Positions 12,001 through 48,039 of a stretch of DNA of 64,000 bases are shown here, piece after piece. The stretch lies in the NCBI GenBank assembly GCA_964034945.1, contig OZ035961.1:47232184-47296183 (forward strand). The letters run 5' to 3'. Numbering within the stretch: position 1 is the first letter of the stretch; each line of letters opens with the position of its first letter. The position numbers were made by a program, and so were the translations under genes. Source of the DNA: Chrysopilus asiliformis. Taxonomy: Eukaryota; Arthropoda; Insecta; Diptera; Rhagionidae. The notes under the pieces are model-generated. The model was not told where the DNA came from and did no database searches. It worked only from the letters and a program-made list of their open reading frames with translations.

Positions 12001-12216
12001 TTAACCAATAAGTATGGGCAGTGTGAAATAAGTGGGTAACTCTTTGATGATCGATATACCAGTTTTCCGTGGGATTGATGCGACATGTGGTTTTCGAACT
12101 CGAAAGGAAACTGCTGTCCATGCAGCATGTGATTTAAATAATAAGAAAATGAACAAAAATATTGAGCAAATAAGTTCTAGAAGTGCATACAGGTACTTTA
12201 TTCCGATAAAACGCAT
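12001..12216 (-). CDS. Possible small membrane protein (71 aa), uncertain
   Basis: An open frame from an ATG at 12216 begins with a hydrophobic segment (YLYALLELICSIFLFIFLLF) followed by a basic stretch. It lies head-to-head with PTRH2, about 240 bp apart, a spacing compatible with a shared promoter. I recognise no family, an overlapping plus-strand frame is equally long, and no splice context helps. It may be chance. Confidence 0.2.
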   Translation of the reverse strand: MRFIGIKYLYALLELICSIFLFIFLLFKSHAAWTAVSFRVRKPHVASIPRKTGISIIKELPTYFTLPILIG

Positions 12217-12453
12217 TTAATGACAAAAAATCTCTACAACAAAGTGTATTTGGCAATGCTGAAACAAAAATACAATTTTGAGGAAAGCATTTTTAGAATT
12301 TAGAGTATTCGGGATGAAAAACTAGACTTTATTTTGGTTACTCATTTAAATGTTTTGAAAGTATAATACCTTATGCGTTTAGTATACGAAGTGATTTACA
12401 AAAACAGAAGTGATTTTTAGGTTATCAAACATTAAATAAATTTTGCCGCTGAA

Positions 12454-13088
12454 ATGTCTGATAAAATACTAGAACCAACGCAAGTGGTTAATGCTATAGC
12501 AATTCTGTTATCCTTCTATGTTGGATACAAATACGGGGTAAAGTCGTTAACGACAGCATCGTCCTCCGATGTGTCGCAGAAAAAGGAAGCAAACGTAAAT
12601 TTACAATTAGTAAATTTTACAATGTCGATCTCTCAATGATACTTAACAACAATTTCCATCAGTATTTTTCAGTGAATAATAACTATAAAATGTTATTAGT
12701 GGTGCGAAACGATTTAAAAATGGGCAAGGGAAAAGTAGCGGCTCAATGTTGTCATGCGGCAGTCGGAGCTTACCAAAAAGCAGTAGCTAGAATTCCGGCT
12801 ATAGTTCGATGTTGGGAAAGTTCAGGAAGCGCCAAAATAGCGGTTAAGGTAAAAGTGTTTGGACTCAGGATATTTCATTATAATTTCACTTCTTTCAAAT
12901 TGTAGGTTGAAAATCAAAGAGAACTTTTCCAAATAAAGGATGTCGCAACAAGCAAGGGTATTAACACTTGTTTAATTCGAGATGCAGGACGAACACAAAT
13001 AGCACCAAATACTGCAACAGTTCTAGCCATTGGACCAGCAGCTGTAGAGAAAATCGATGAAATTGCACGACATTTAAAACTGTTGTAA
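12454..13088 (+). CDS. PTRH2: Peptidyl-tRNA hydrolase 2 (PTRH2/Bit1)
   Basis: Three exons (12454-12594, 12663-12848, 12906-13088) give about 169 aa with phase-0 GT-AG introns of 68 and 57 bp. The N-terminus has a short membrane-anchor-like segment ([18 protein letters not shown]), as in mitochondrial outer-membrane PTRH2. The Pth2 fold starts at [20 protein letters not shown] and includes [10 protein letters not shown], then [35 protein letters not shown] and a C-terminal ...HLKLL; the conserved K, GK, Q, H and T/P active-site positions are visible. The enzyme releases peptides from prematurely dropped peptidyl-tRNA; the metazoan protein also has a role in anoikis. The acceptor at 12661-12662 was preferred over the one eleven bases later because the latter would place a stop in frame. 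Confidence 0.93.
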
Positions 13089-13652
13089 AGTCTTTTCAAA
13101 ACGTTATTAAAGACAATGTTTTCTTATAAATCTTTAATTTAAATCAAGTGTTAGAGCATGATTTTGGAAAATCTTGGATCAAGTTTAGTTGCAACTAAGC
13201 TAAACCACTAAACATTGGAATGTGAACATCGTGAAGACCAAGCTTACACGTTACTACAAGACTAACTAACCTAACTGAACAGAACTAAAGGTTCTAGTAG
13301 CATATTAAGTGCAAAGCTAACGAACCAAGAACAAGCTTAACGCTTGGAGCACAATGAATGCAACCATCACGCATCCAAGTGTCACTTACGAGTTTGTTTC
13401 ACAGAAATGACTTTGAGCACAGTGAACGCCACCATCGAAGCAAACGTTGGTAAACTTTGAACTTTAACACAGAAAGTTAGCGTTCACAGTTGAAGTGCCA
13501 ATCAAAATGTCCGAGGAAAAATTGAAGATGTGCGGAAAAATACGGTTTTATACACGAAATGTAGAGGTGGATACATGGGATCTTCAAAAATGAAAATATG
13601 GGAAAATATTGCTGCGGAGCTGTTAAATTCATTGGCCGCACCCAATTTTGTC

Positions 13653-13984
13653 TTTTTATACCCGTATGGTGAAACCAAAGGGTATATTAGATTTGCCTTA
13701 CCGTTTGTAACGCCAAGATCCCGTTATCACACACAAAAATTAATGCAATAACGCTGCATCTTATCAAAAAAATCCAAGAACAAAAGTTATTTAGGATATG
13801 ATTCTACATAAAACTCCCATACATCAAAATCCGATTGGAATAAATTAAAAGATGTTATTGAAAAGTTTGACTTCAAAGTGGAATTTTGATACAACTGTTC
13901 GCCGTTCAATTAAACTTTGAACAATGCCATATCACCATACGGGTTTTCAATTGCCAGATTGGCAATTATAGCTTTTGTTATGTT
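13653..13984 (-). repeat. Dispersed repeat family A, shortened copy
   Basis: On the minus strand this begins CATAACAAAAGCTATAATTG and ends CATACGGGTATAAAA, the same limits as the longer copies at 32751-33295 and 55262-55814. About 200 bp of the interior, including the CAGACAGACGG simple repeat, is missing. The surrounding sequence (about 13340-13380 and 14060-14100) contains GGAGCACAATGAA and its complement, so this copy may sit inside an older, unlabelled inverted-repeat element. Confidence 0.65.
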
Positions 13985-14572
13985 TATTTATACACAACAG
14001 ACGACGCTTCTATTGTGCTTAGCTGCTCCTGAGCTGCGTTGCGTGACAGTTCACCACGTTCTTAGTTGCAGCATGGTTGTGTTCATTGTGCTCCAAGGGT
14101 AAGGGAACTCGGTTCTTCCTAACATGAGTTTAAACTAAAGTCTACGGCCGTTTGTCTCCGCAGCACTTATTGGGAGTGGAACGTGAAACATAAGCTAACA
14201 CGAGCTAATTGACGACGCGCGCCTGAAATGCGAAACTCAAATTACTGAAAGGTGTTAAGTGTTCTGGCCCAAACGACAAAATGTCCCTTGATATGTGAAT
14301 ACACACGTTTACAGACAACATAGATCTAGTTGGAACATGCATACCCAATATTTCAATTTTATAACAATTCCAGTACCATTTGATTCCTGAGATCTCGGAT
14401 AAATTAGTATAAATATATTCAAAAAGGAGTAACTAGTGTTTCAGGCAATAATTTTTTTTAGGAAACAGGCATCTGGATATTAGGAACAGGGAGTGTCCGC
14501 AATATTTATGTACGATTGTCCACAATATTATGTAATTTCGACAGTTTGGGGATCCGGCTCCCCTTACCTAAA

Positions 14573-14696
14573 TGAGAACACCTACCGGCTACAGCCAGAT
14601 TTTTCACTCTACAAATATTTCCTTGTGTCTTTAATATCATGAGGAAGCATGTTACTGAATTTAAGGACGTTTCATTCTTAAGCTCTAGCTGGATTT
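14573..14696 (-). other. Possible exon of unknown gene
   Basis: A minus-strand open block with a good acceptor (CAAATCCAG) and a good donor (G|GTAAGG) reads LELKNETSLNSVTCFLMILK and onward to AGRCSHL. A further short block near 14482-14447 would close it in frame. Amino-acid composition is protein-like. I could not join it in phase to the reading at 14791-15022, so it is listed alone. Confidence 0.25.
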
Positions 14697-14790
14697 GTAA
14701 AAAACACACTGTTTGCCGATATCAAATGGGTTAACTTATTTAATAATTATATTATCATTTAAAAAGTATGTAATATTTAAAAGTAGAGCT

Positions 14791-15131
14791 TTAAATAGAA
14801 AACAACTTTTGCCATTCATTGGTATAAGGACTTGTTTCGTGACAGATGTCCCAGAGTTGTTCCAGCTGTCCTGTTTTATCTTCAGTGGATTTATTCCAAG
14901 TTATTTCAGAAGGACTCAAATCTTTGTGGAAATTATTTGCTGCCACCACCTGGACTATGTTTTCTGGTGTGTTTTCATTTATGTGCGTACTAGTAGCTAT
15001 CTTCATATACTGCTTACGAAATCTAGAATATAGAGGCTACAAATTAAATGAAACTATTGTCACAAACAAAAAAAAATACTGTTTTTTGTATGCAATTTCT
15101 GTATCAACAGAACTTATCACGGAGTTGACAT
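14791..15131 (-). CDS. Unrecognised small protein (~80 aa)
   Basis: The best model has two exons on the minus strand: an 11-nt coding start (ATG at 15131, MSTP) with donor at 15120, and 15022-14791 after the acceptor ATATTCTAG. The junction is in frame and gives 80 aa: MSTPFRKQYMKIATSTHINE and onward, with NIVQVVAANNFHKDLSPSE and a C-terminus NEWQKLFSI. The composition is polar and soluble, with no signal or membrane segment. It begins 119 bp after the stop of the gene at 15250-15548 on the same strand, a spacing compatible with a dicistronic transcript or two compact genes. I do not recognise the family. Confidence 0.4.
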
Positions 15132-15249
15132 TATGAAGACTCTTTTCTTTAAGAGAAATTTTCTTGATGAGAGATTTTTTTTCCTGTTTCAATCGAATCT
15201 AGCCAATTAGATAACTAGTTATTGTTTTGATTTAAGAAAAGAAACTGAT

Positions 15250-15548
15250 TCAAACCATATTTATTTTTTGTTCTTCTTCGGCTTCCTTCATTTCTTGGAT
15301 TCTATTTTCATTTTCATTCTTAGCATTCTGCAGGCTGTCATAAACCTTCTTAATATTTTTAAATGCTTTTTCAAGTTTATCTGTGAATAGAGTAATTGTT
15401 TACAAAATTGCAGAAACATTAAATCGCAAATACCAAATTCAAGAAACACTGCATTAAGATGTTTGGCGACTCGCACTTCTTTTCCTTTTATACAAATATC
15501 CCGTTTTATTAGATCCTGTATAAGTTTAATAACTTCTTTTTTATCCAT
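15250..15548 (-). CDS. Unrecognised small coiled-coil protein (~81 aa)
   Basis: Two minus-strand exons (15548-15434 and 15380-15250) with a 53-bp GT-AG intron, phase 1, give 81 aa. The N-terminal half (MDKKEVIKLIQDLIKRDICI) looks globular; the C-terminal half (DKLEKAFKNIKKVYDSLQNA, then NENENRIQEMKEAEEEQKI) is a charged amphipathic helix likely to be coiled coil. Size and composition recall small subunits of coiled-coil complexes (kinetochore, tethering or BLOC-type), but I cannot name a family. Reading straight through the intron keeps the frame open only by changing to an implausible sequence, which supports the intron. Confidence 0.55.
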
Positions 15549-16771
15549 TTTTTACATTTATTATTTATAATTTTCGAAATCCAGTCCACTAAATTGACAA
15601 ATCCAGATCAAACACGTAAATTCGCAATTTTATGCCGCGAATTTGAATATAAAACTGACGTTCCTAGCATTGCCAAGTTTACAAAACTTAAATTGTGAAG
15701 TATAGCAATAAATTACCCCGAAAACAGGGGTTCATTAAGCTGAGATTGCAAACAACGTCCATTTTGACGCAACCTACGCAACGAGTCGCCGCTATGGAAA
15801 TGTGCTGGTTTCAGTGAGAATGGTAATATGGTTGACAAGAAACCTTGTTAAATCGTTTTAATTATCTTTCAATAACTGAGTTTTCTTTAAATGAGAAAAA
15901 TTGGGCTCAGTTTTGTTTAAATGAAAATTAAAATGATTTAACAAGGTTTTTTATTGCTCTCCTGTCAAATTTGGTATAATGGACTTAGCACAATTTCACT
16001 TTTAGCCGACGATATGTAACACTACTATAGAAGAAATGGTATTTATTTATATAAAAATTTTGAGTGCTCATTTTTGAGTGCAAGGAATACTTAAAATCTG
16101 GGAATACAATTCAAAACTTTTTATTTAATAAATAAACAATACACCAAGAAATTCTATATAAATAAACAATATACAAAAATATTCAATTATGACGGACTAC
16201 CTAGCGACACCAGCGCCACGCCTTATCTTGTCTTCGGAGTACATGATCACAAAGACTGCTGCGCTACCTAGCTTTTCCTTTTCGCTTTGTATGGGAATCT
16301 AACCTCATTTTATAACCTCATTTTAAAGCTTTTTCTGAACGGCTTCAGAACATTAAAAAAACGCAACTAATAGTGCGAACGTACACGCTTCTTCTCGTCG
16401 CGGCGACTTTTATTCCTCAAAATGCCTTTCCGACGTACACACTTCTTCACTTTTTAGTAGGAAAAACTTGTTTACAACAAGCGATCGCTCATGTGTGTGT
16501 GGTTCTCATATATGTGTTGTATTTCCAGCTCATTCCCTTTCTAGCTAGCACCGAGGCAACATCAATTGCCACCATAGGAACTGCCAACAATAGAAGAATA
16601 AGGACTGGTAATTTGTTATGGCATTTACCCTTTCCCACCTACCTGAAAAATAAAACTACCTGGAACTGGTATTTCACTATTTGCATTTAATTTTTGTTTA
16701 TTTGGGATATGTTTACGAGTCGGTGGCTAAGCACCGACTGACTCAATGAAATTAAGCTAGAACCTGAATCG

Positions 16772-17290
16772 CACGGCATACAGACAACCAAGGTATGCTG
16801 TAAACTTTTGATAGTCAGGTGTGACGTCATTTGTGCCGACTTTTTTTAACACGTTGACGGACAGTAGAAACAAGTGAAATTCGAACAAGTGAAATTCGAC
16901 AGTAGAAACAAGTGAAATTCGAAAATTGACACTAGGCTTCTACTTGTACGCTGGTAAATGCACATTTGTGCTGCTACAGCCGCAGTGTCTAAAAACGACC
17001 GTTTCGTATTGGACGGCTATTGCCGTCATGTCACATAGTGAACTTGAACTTGACGGCTATAGCCGCAACTGTCCGTCAACGTGTTAATTAATTTTTATGT
17101 TTATGGATCACTATTTAATGCAATTAGTCCACTAATTTACAAATATCTTATTAAGATCGCACAAAAATTTAAATAATCATCCACAAAACAAGATTCCTTC
17201 TGCACTTGACGAACTAATCGGCACAAGTGACGTAGCAACGAAATGTCAGATTTGAGTTTACAGCATACCTTGGTTGTCTGTATGCCGTGC
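16772..17290. mobile_element. hAT-type MITE inside the composite element
   Basis: Inverted ends CACGGCATACAGACAACCAA, matching for about 36 bp, delimit 519 bp; CTGAATCG is repeated on both sides (16764-16771, 17291-17298), an exact 8-bp duplication of the outer element's terminal repeat. No coding capacity. It carries a further insertion at 16850-17083. Confidence 0.85.
16850..17083. mobile_element. piggyBac-type MITE (TTAA) nested in hAT MITE
   Basis: The ends CACGTTGACGGACAGT and its complement, 16 bp, enclose 234 bp; TTAA flanks both (16846-16849, 17084-17087). The interior has a short tandem of the word ACAAGTGAAATTCG and several TGACGGCTATwGCCG palindromes. It is the youngest layer of this three-level nest. 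Confidence 0.8.
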
Positions 17291-17944
17291 CTGAATCGTA
17301 CGTCGATGAGTCCGTCATGCGTCCGTCACGTTGACAGTTCGAGTAAAATCAACGGGCTGCTATGAGTACTCCCCTAATACTACGTTTTCCGATGCGGCAA
17401 CCGCATAGAGTAGGTCGACTTTCTACTTTTACATGCGGCAACGCACGGAAATGTCATTTCGCACAAAAAGTTTGTTTACGATTTAAGCAATTTAAGTATG
17501 GAACAAATTGAAAGTAATTGTTTCGACGATAAACTAATAGAAGAAGTGCAAAACAATGAATTAAGGTAGAACCTGAATCGTGCGTCGATGCGTCCGTCAT
17601 GCGTGCGTCCATCTGACAGTTCGAGTAGAATCAACGGGCTGCTATGAGTACTCCCCTAATAATACGTTTTCCGATGCGGCAACCGCATAGAGTAGGTCGA
17701 ATTTCTACTTTTACATGCGGCAACGCACGGAAATGTCATTTCGCAAAAAAGTTTGTTTACGATTTAAGCAATTTAAGTATGGAACAAATTGAAAGTAATT
17801 GTTTCGACGATAAACTAATAGAAGAAGTGCAAAACAATGAGTTAACTCCAGATTCGTTGCCGCACCCAACTGTCACCGCATCGAACTGTCAGACGGACGC
17901 ACGCATGACGGACGCATCGACATACGATTCAGGTTCTAGCTTAA

Positions 17945-18403
17945 AGTCCGTAACAGATTGACCGGCAGTAGCAGTGGCAGCAAAATGTTCTGATTGGCTG
18001 AAATCCGACAACATGGCGACACATGCAGTGAAAATATTTTTGCTGCTCGGTCATCTCAAATCCTAATTTTGCTGCATGTGCACATGCAGCAAAATTTAGT
18101 GAGGTTAGGTTTTTCAAAAAAAGCGCCAAACGATATAAAAACATTTGAAAGCTAAAAGAAAAAATCAACTCAGTTTCTTTGAAGACTTAGTGTGTGCTTA
18201 ATAAATTATATTTTTGCAACATCATTAACAAAAAAACAATAAAACTGAATTTGATCTGAAATCTGAGACACTAGTAACCGAATGTCAAAATGTTGCTGCC
18301 ACTGCATGTGAAATCCAATGTGTTTCAACGAACAGCATTTCTCTATTTACTGCTACTGCTACTGCCACTGCTACTGCTACTGCCGGTCAATCTGTTACGG
18401 ACT
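17945..18403. mobile_element. PIF/Harbinger-type MITE abutting the TTAA element
   Basis: The ends AGTCCGTAACAGATTGACCG and complement, with over 35 bp of match including GGCAGTAGCAGTGGCAG, enclose 459 bp; TAA flanks both (17942-17944, 18404-18406). The left TAA is part of the TTAA of the preceding element, so this element landed exactly on that junction. The interior contains GCAGCAAAATT/GCTGCATGTG words repeated in both orientations. Confidence 0.75.
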
Positions 18404-18601
18404 TAAGCGTCAATAGTTCAGGAATAATGTCAAACTGGGTGATATTAATTAGTAATAGCTATTGCTTGGACTTGGACATTTGTACACCTATTTTGGCTTT
18501 GACTGTGAATTTTGTGAAAAACATTGACAGTGACAAATAAAAGTTCGTGATGTTTTAATAGCGATTTCATTGATCTGACTGTATTTTATCTAAAGAATAT
18601 T

Positions 18602-43871
<25,270 letters not shown>

Positions 43872-44439
43872 ACAGTTGTAATTAAAGTTTCTGTTAAGAT
43901 GTTTATTAAAAATAATAAACATACAAGATGTACTTTTATTAAAAATGGTAAATAAAAAATCTTATGTGGTCATCACCTGACTTTACGAAAATTTTATTTT
44001 TTTATTTGTGGTACACAAAAAAGTCATTTGTTGGAAACCAAAAAATACGCAGTTGACCGCTAGGTCGTATGGCGCTCTAATGTAATAGGTGGAAAAGTAT
44101 TTACGAAAAAAAAAAAAGATTTCAAGATGGTGTCATTTTTGAATTTTACGAATTAAAAAATGTGGCCTTACGGCAGTAGCCATAAGAAAAATATAGATTT
44201 CTAGGGATGGACCACGCAAAATTCAATAAAGATTTATGGAAAATTGTTTTCCAATACTTCTCGCATTTAAAGTTTTTTGATCTGACGTATAATTTTCGAA
44301 AAAATTCCAAACAACATTTTCATTTGTAAGAGTAGGTCGACCGTTGTTTTATAATTCTTTTTTGTTAGGTTTTTAAGCTTTTCGGTCTTTCTTTGAATAA
44401 AAACAATTTCAAATTTATCCTTTCTGGTTATTTATTTTA

Positions 44440-44476
44440 CCGACGTTTCGGTCATGTTTATGACCATTTTCAAGGT
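44440..44476 (-). ncRNA. Hammerhead-like motif at the Penelope 3' end
   Basis: Minus strand: CTTGAAAATGGTCAT, loop, ATGACCGAAACGTCGG. The GGTCAT/ATGACC stem and the GAAACGTC stretch match the stem II and cleavage-side core of hammerheads in Penelope terminal repeats; the CUGAUGA side is altered. It directly adjoins the left inverted repeat. Probably a decayed ribozyme. Confidence 0.4.
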
Positions 44477-44763
44477 ACTACAATATAAGATTGTTATTTT
44501 TAGACCAACTCCAAAAGATTTTATAATTGAACAATTATTATTTGAATTTACTTACTTTTGTTTATATATTAACATGAAGAACAAGTTAACAATGTTGACG
44601 AGATCGAAATAAATTAATAAAGTAAAAGCACTGGACGTACATTTCAATAAATAAATACGACGTCACATAACAATAATTGGACTTAAAACTATGGAAGGAA
44701 TGATGAACTAATAACAGTTTATGCTGATCATGTATTTGCTTGTTTGATGGTATTAAGTGTATC

Positions 44764-45273
44764 TCATCGCCGTAATCGTTTATTGTTGGTAGTATCACTG
44801 TCATTTGTATGAGTTCGTCTTCTCTTGCGAGAGCTTTTCTCATCGTCAAGAAGAGAGCAGTATATCGCAGAGATATCGTCCGTGTCACGTTTAATGTTGT
44901 AAGTGTCTTCGGTGTATATGTGAAGAGCTTCCACTGTCAGCCGTTTTTTGTAGTTATTTTGTGTCGATAGTATTTTTGTTTTTTCAAAATCAGGTGTATG
45001 GCCATGAGTATTAAAATGCTCAACAAGTGCTGTGTGTGGTGTAGTATCTGTAATACCTCTAGTTCTCTTTAGGTCATTTTTATGATTATTAATTCTTTTT
45101 TCTAAAAATTGCTTAGTTTGACCTACATAGCTAAGATTGCAACTCTCGCCATGACTTGCATCCCCTTTGCACGGAATTTTATAAATTACGTTTGACTGTT
45201 TAGATTTAGGAATAGGGTCTTTTAATTTTGTGTAAATTGATTTTTGAAGGGTGATTTTATTTTTGTATGCCAA
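44764..45273 (-). pseudogene. Penelope GIY-YIG endonuclease domain
   Basis: About 170 codons. NVIYKIPCKG followed by CNLSYVGQTKQFLEKRINNH is the GIY-YIG core in the form found in Penelope-like elements (Y-x-I/YVGQT, then R of the R..EH motif, here KRINNHKND). TALVEHFNTHGHTPDFEKTK is the downstream conserved block with H and D. A basic tail (RKRRRTHTND, NNKRLRR) ends the reading. The domain looks well preserved although the element is truncated. Confidence 0.85.
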
Positions 45274-45296
45274 TGTTATGTCTTTAGTGTTATTTT

Positions 45297-45812
45297 TTAG
45301 AATTTTAGCAATTTTTTCCGTAGTCCCATTAATATACTTCTATACATACGATCATTACTCAAATTGACGGAAGGTGGTTCAACAGGTTGGTTGTTGTGCA
45401 ATCTAGTTTTTAGTAATTTGTGGATAATGTTTTTCGGGTAGTTATTTTTGCATAAGATAGTCTCTACAATTTTTAAGTTTTTCTTGTGAAATTTTTCGGA
45501 GCTAAGGGTAAGTGCAGAATTAACCAACTGACGGGCTGTATTTATTTTCTGTTTATGGGGATGTTGGGAAAGGTAGTTCAGAATGCGATCTGATGTGGAT
45601 GGTTTTTGGTACCAATCTGTAAATAAAGTATCTTTGCTTCTTAGTACTAAAACATTTAAAAATGGGAGGCAATTATTGGATTCGGTTTCATGTGTAAATT
45701 TTATTTTAGGATGGTAACTATTTAAAGTGAGTAAAGTTTCATTAACTTTGTCTTTTGGGATAATTGCAAAAATGTCATCCACATACATATTTTTTAATTT
45801 CATTCCTTCCAT
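45297..45812 (-). pseudogene. Penelope reverse transcriptase, C-terminal part
   Basis: 171 codons begin at the inverted-repeat boundary. KNMYVDDIFAIIP gives the YVDD catalytic site of the palm; FTHETESNNCLPFLNVLV is the next conserved block (the E..NN.LPFLDV pattern of Penelope enzymes), followed by DWYQKPSTSDRILNYLSQHP and the H..K...I...V.RA-like thumb region. Fingers and N-terminal domains are absent. The frame ends just before the endonuclease reading starts, consistent with a frameshift. Confidence 0.85.
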
Positions 45813-46615
45813 AGTTTTAAGTCCAATTATTGTTATGTGACGTCGTATTTATTTATTGAAATGTACGTCCAGTGCTTTTACTTTATTAATTTATTTCGAT
45901 CTCGTCAACATTGTTAACTTGTTCTTCATGTTAATATATAAACAAAAGTAAGTAAATTCAAATAATAATTGTTCAATTATAAAATCTTTTGGAGTTGGTC
46001 TAAAAATAACAATCTTATATTGTAATACATTTTCATTTGTGTTCCTTGAAAGTTTCCATAAAAAGGATAAGATCCAAAAAAGCTGAGATACATTTCAAAC
46101 AAAACAATAATCACGGCAATACGTTTAGTCTTTAAAAGTAATGGCAATATTCCCACTCTATCATTTTCACTCATACATTGTACGACTAAAAACCCTTATT
46201 TTTAGGATATTTGCCCTCATTCATCTCTCAAAAAAACTGAGTTTTTTGCGACAGTGCACTCGCACGACGTAGAAACTTAGTTTATACGAGAAAGTGATGA
46301 ATGAATCGATGACAAATGTGAGTGGCCCTTCGATGACATGTTTTTTTGCTCAAATTTTTTTGTCGTGAAAGCGGTTTTCCTTGTTAGGCAAAAAACGAAA
46401 TGTTTATTTAAGAAGCCGTGCGAGACCTTTGTCTTTTGGAAACAAAAAAATTGAAACTGCAAATCTTAATGTGTAAAGTTTAATTCGAGTTTTTCTAATA
46501 TCACCATCCGACACGACATTAGAAAATCCAAGAGATTCTGAAAATAGGTCTAAAGAAGATATCCGTGTGTTTACGCTTGTTAAACGGAAAATAATATTGT
46601 ATGTAAAATGACTTA

Positions 46616-46999
46616 TGCTACATTTACACGAATGACAAATTTGTCATTTTTTTCTTGTCATTATGTTAATTCCCGTGTAAATGGCATAATTTTTGTAATT
46701 TTTTCTGTCAGAAAATGTCAATCTCTCATAAAAGAATGAACTTGTCCATTCTTTTATGCCAGATTGTCATTCGTGCAAACGCAATATTAGTTATGACAAC
46801 TTTAGTATTCAACTTTTGTCATAACTAATATTGCGTTTGCACGAATGACAATCTGGCATAAAAGAATGGACAAGTTCATTCTTTTATGAGAGATTGACAT
46901 TTTCTGACAGAAAAAATTACAAAAATTATGCCATTTACACGGGAATTAACATAATGACAAGAAAAAAATGACAAATTTGTCATTCGTGTAAATGTAGCA
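46616..46999. mobile_element. 384-bp MITE, solo copy (TSD TTA)
   Basis: A long near-perfect palindrome beginning TGCTACATTTACACGAATGA, with arms of about 175 bp and a short central palindrome TAGTTATGACAA; TTA flanks both sides (46613-46615, 47000-47002). The same element occurs twice, one inside the other, at 60289-61059. No coding capacity. Confidence 0.9.
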
Positions 47000-47002
47000 T
47001 TA

Positions 47003-47490
47003 TACTACTGTGCCCAAAAAGTATAGGGATTGGTTCATTTAAGCTTCCCGGGGATTATGAAATCATGTTAATAATTTTTTTATTAGATTGGTAGTTTTTC
47101 ACATCTACGCAAAATTTCATGACATTAGCTTGGTTACGCTTGAGATACGCTTGTTTTTCTGTATCAAAAAAAGTGCATTTGGCGATTTTCATAATGTTTG
47201 ATGTTGTTTAATATTTCGGCAACAGGCACGTATAAAACGTTTGAAAAGCCATCGGTGACCATGTCGAGAACAAGAGTTTTTGATTGGTATAAACAGTTCT
47301 AGCAAGTCAGAGAACGCATAGAAGAATAATAGCGGCCCGAGCGACCATCAACGTCAATTAATGAGAACAACGTGAATCAAATCAAAGAACTTAATTTTAA
47401 GAACCTTCGATTAACATCTAGAGACCTTGTTGATAGGGTTGGCATTTCAAAAAAATCGGTCAGTACCATTCCCAAAGATGTATTATAAAT
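47003..47490 (+). pseudogene. mariner remnant, N-terminal transposase
   Basis: A terminus-like CTACTGTGCCCAAAAAGTAT is followed from about 47262 by a transposase start: MSRTRVFDWYKQF, then RPERPSTSINENNV, NQIKELNFKNLRLTSRDLVD and VGISKKSVSTI, the helix-turn-helix DNA-binding part of mariner. Three in-frame stops interrupt it and no catalytic DDE region follows. The MITE at 46616 is inserted immediately beside its end. Confidence 0.65.
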
Positions 47491-48039
47491 GGAATACTAT
47501 AAATTATGTAGCTTGAATGATTTTATTTCGCGCTTTAATAGAGCATTCTTCTGATGACGGCACCAGTTCCTTCATCAGAATTGGCATGAACAGAGAATAC
47601 CATTAAGGTAAATAAGTGACATGACCTATCTTTTTCACATCAATGGCTTCGTGATGACTTTCTGAGCAGGGTTATTCAGGGTTATGACTGTGGTGTAGTC
47701 AGCTACACAATTTTTTTTATCAATTCCCCTTCAGTAAAAAGTTTAAAAAATATTTTTAATAATTTCTGTTCTTCCATACTTTCAGCGTTATATTTTTTCT
47801 TATGATCAATTTTATAATATCAAACACTGAAGATATGCAAGAGATTATTTTTTTTCTGTTTAGTGTATTTCTTTTAAATAAATTTTTTTTTTTAATTTTT
47901 TTTTCCTTTTTAGTCATTTTGTATTTCATTAGTATGACTAAAAATCCAAACTGACGCCTATCTTTCACCACACTTGTTTATACTTTTTAGTCTTCGAATA
48001 CATATCCTTGCTTTTGAGATATTCTTAAGGGGTTTTTGT

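Larger units (their letters stand above)
16756..17940. mobile_element. Composite TTAA-flanked element with internal duplication
   Basis: The ends GCTAGAACCTGAATCG and CGATTCAGGTTCTAGC are inverted repeats, with the match continuing over about 60 bp once an inner insertion is removed; TTAA flanks both sides (16752-16755, 17941-17944), as for piggyBac-type elements. Inside, about 260 bp is directly duplicated (about 17300-17560 and 17575-17830, few differences), and the second unit starts with TTAAGGTAGAACCTG, an internal copy of the left end. Both units contain the same ATG frame (MEQIESNCFDDKLIEEVQN), possibly a captured exon. The element is interrupted near its left end by the 8-bp-TSD element at 16772. 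Confidence 0.75.
44479..46024 (-). mobile_element. Penelope-like retroelement, 5'-truncated
   Basis: Two 225-bp segments, 44479-44703 and 45800-46024, are near-perfect inverted repeats, like the inverted pseudo-LTRs known in Penelope-like elements. Between them the minus strand encodes, in two overlapping-frame pieces, the end of a reverse transcriptase with the catalytic YVDD (45812-45297) and a GIY-YIG endonuclease (45273-44764). The outer sequence at about 44440-44476 carries a hammerhead-like core. The N-terminal reverse-transcriptase domains are missing and a frame break separates the two pieces, so it is not autonomous. Confidence 0.85.

Noticed and set aside
14713..15136. Plus-strand hydrophobic frames over the small minus-strand gene
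   Set aside because: The hydrophobic text is the antisense of a polar, well-composed minus-strand reading with better splice signals, so the minus strand was preferred.
17644..17961. 105-aa open frame with an Asp/Ser-rich C-terminus
   Set aside because: Its 3' part is translated terminal inverted repeat of the composite TTAA element and its 5' part is the duplicated unit; not treated as a host gene.
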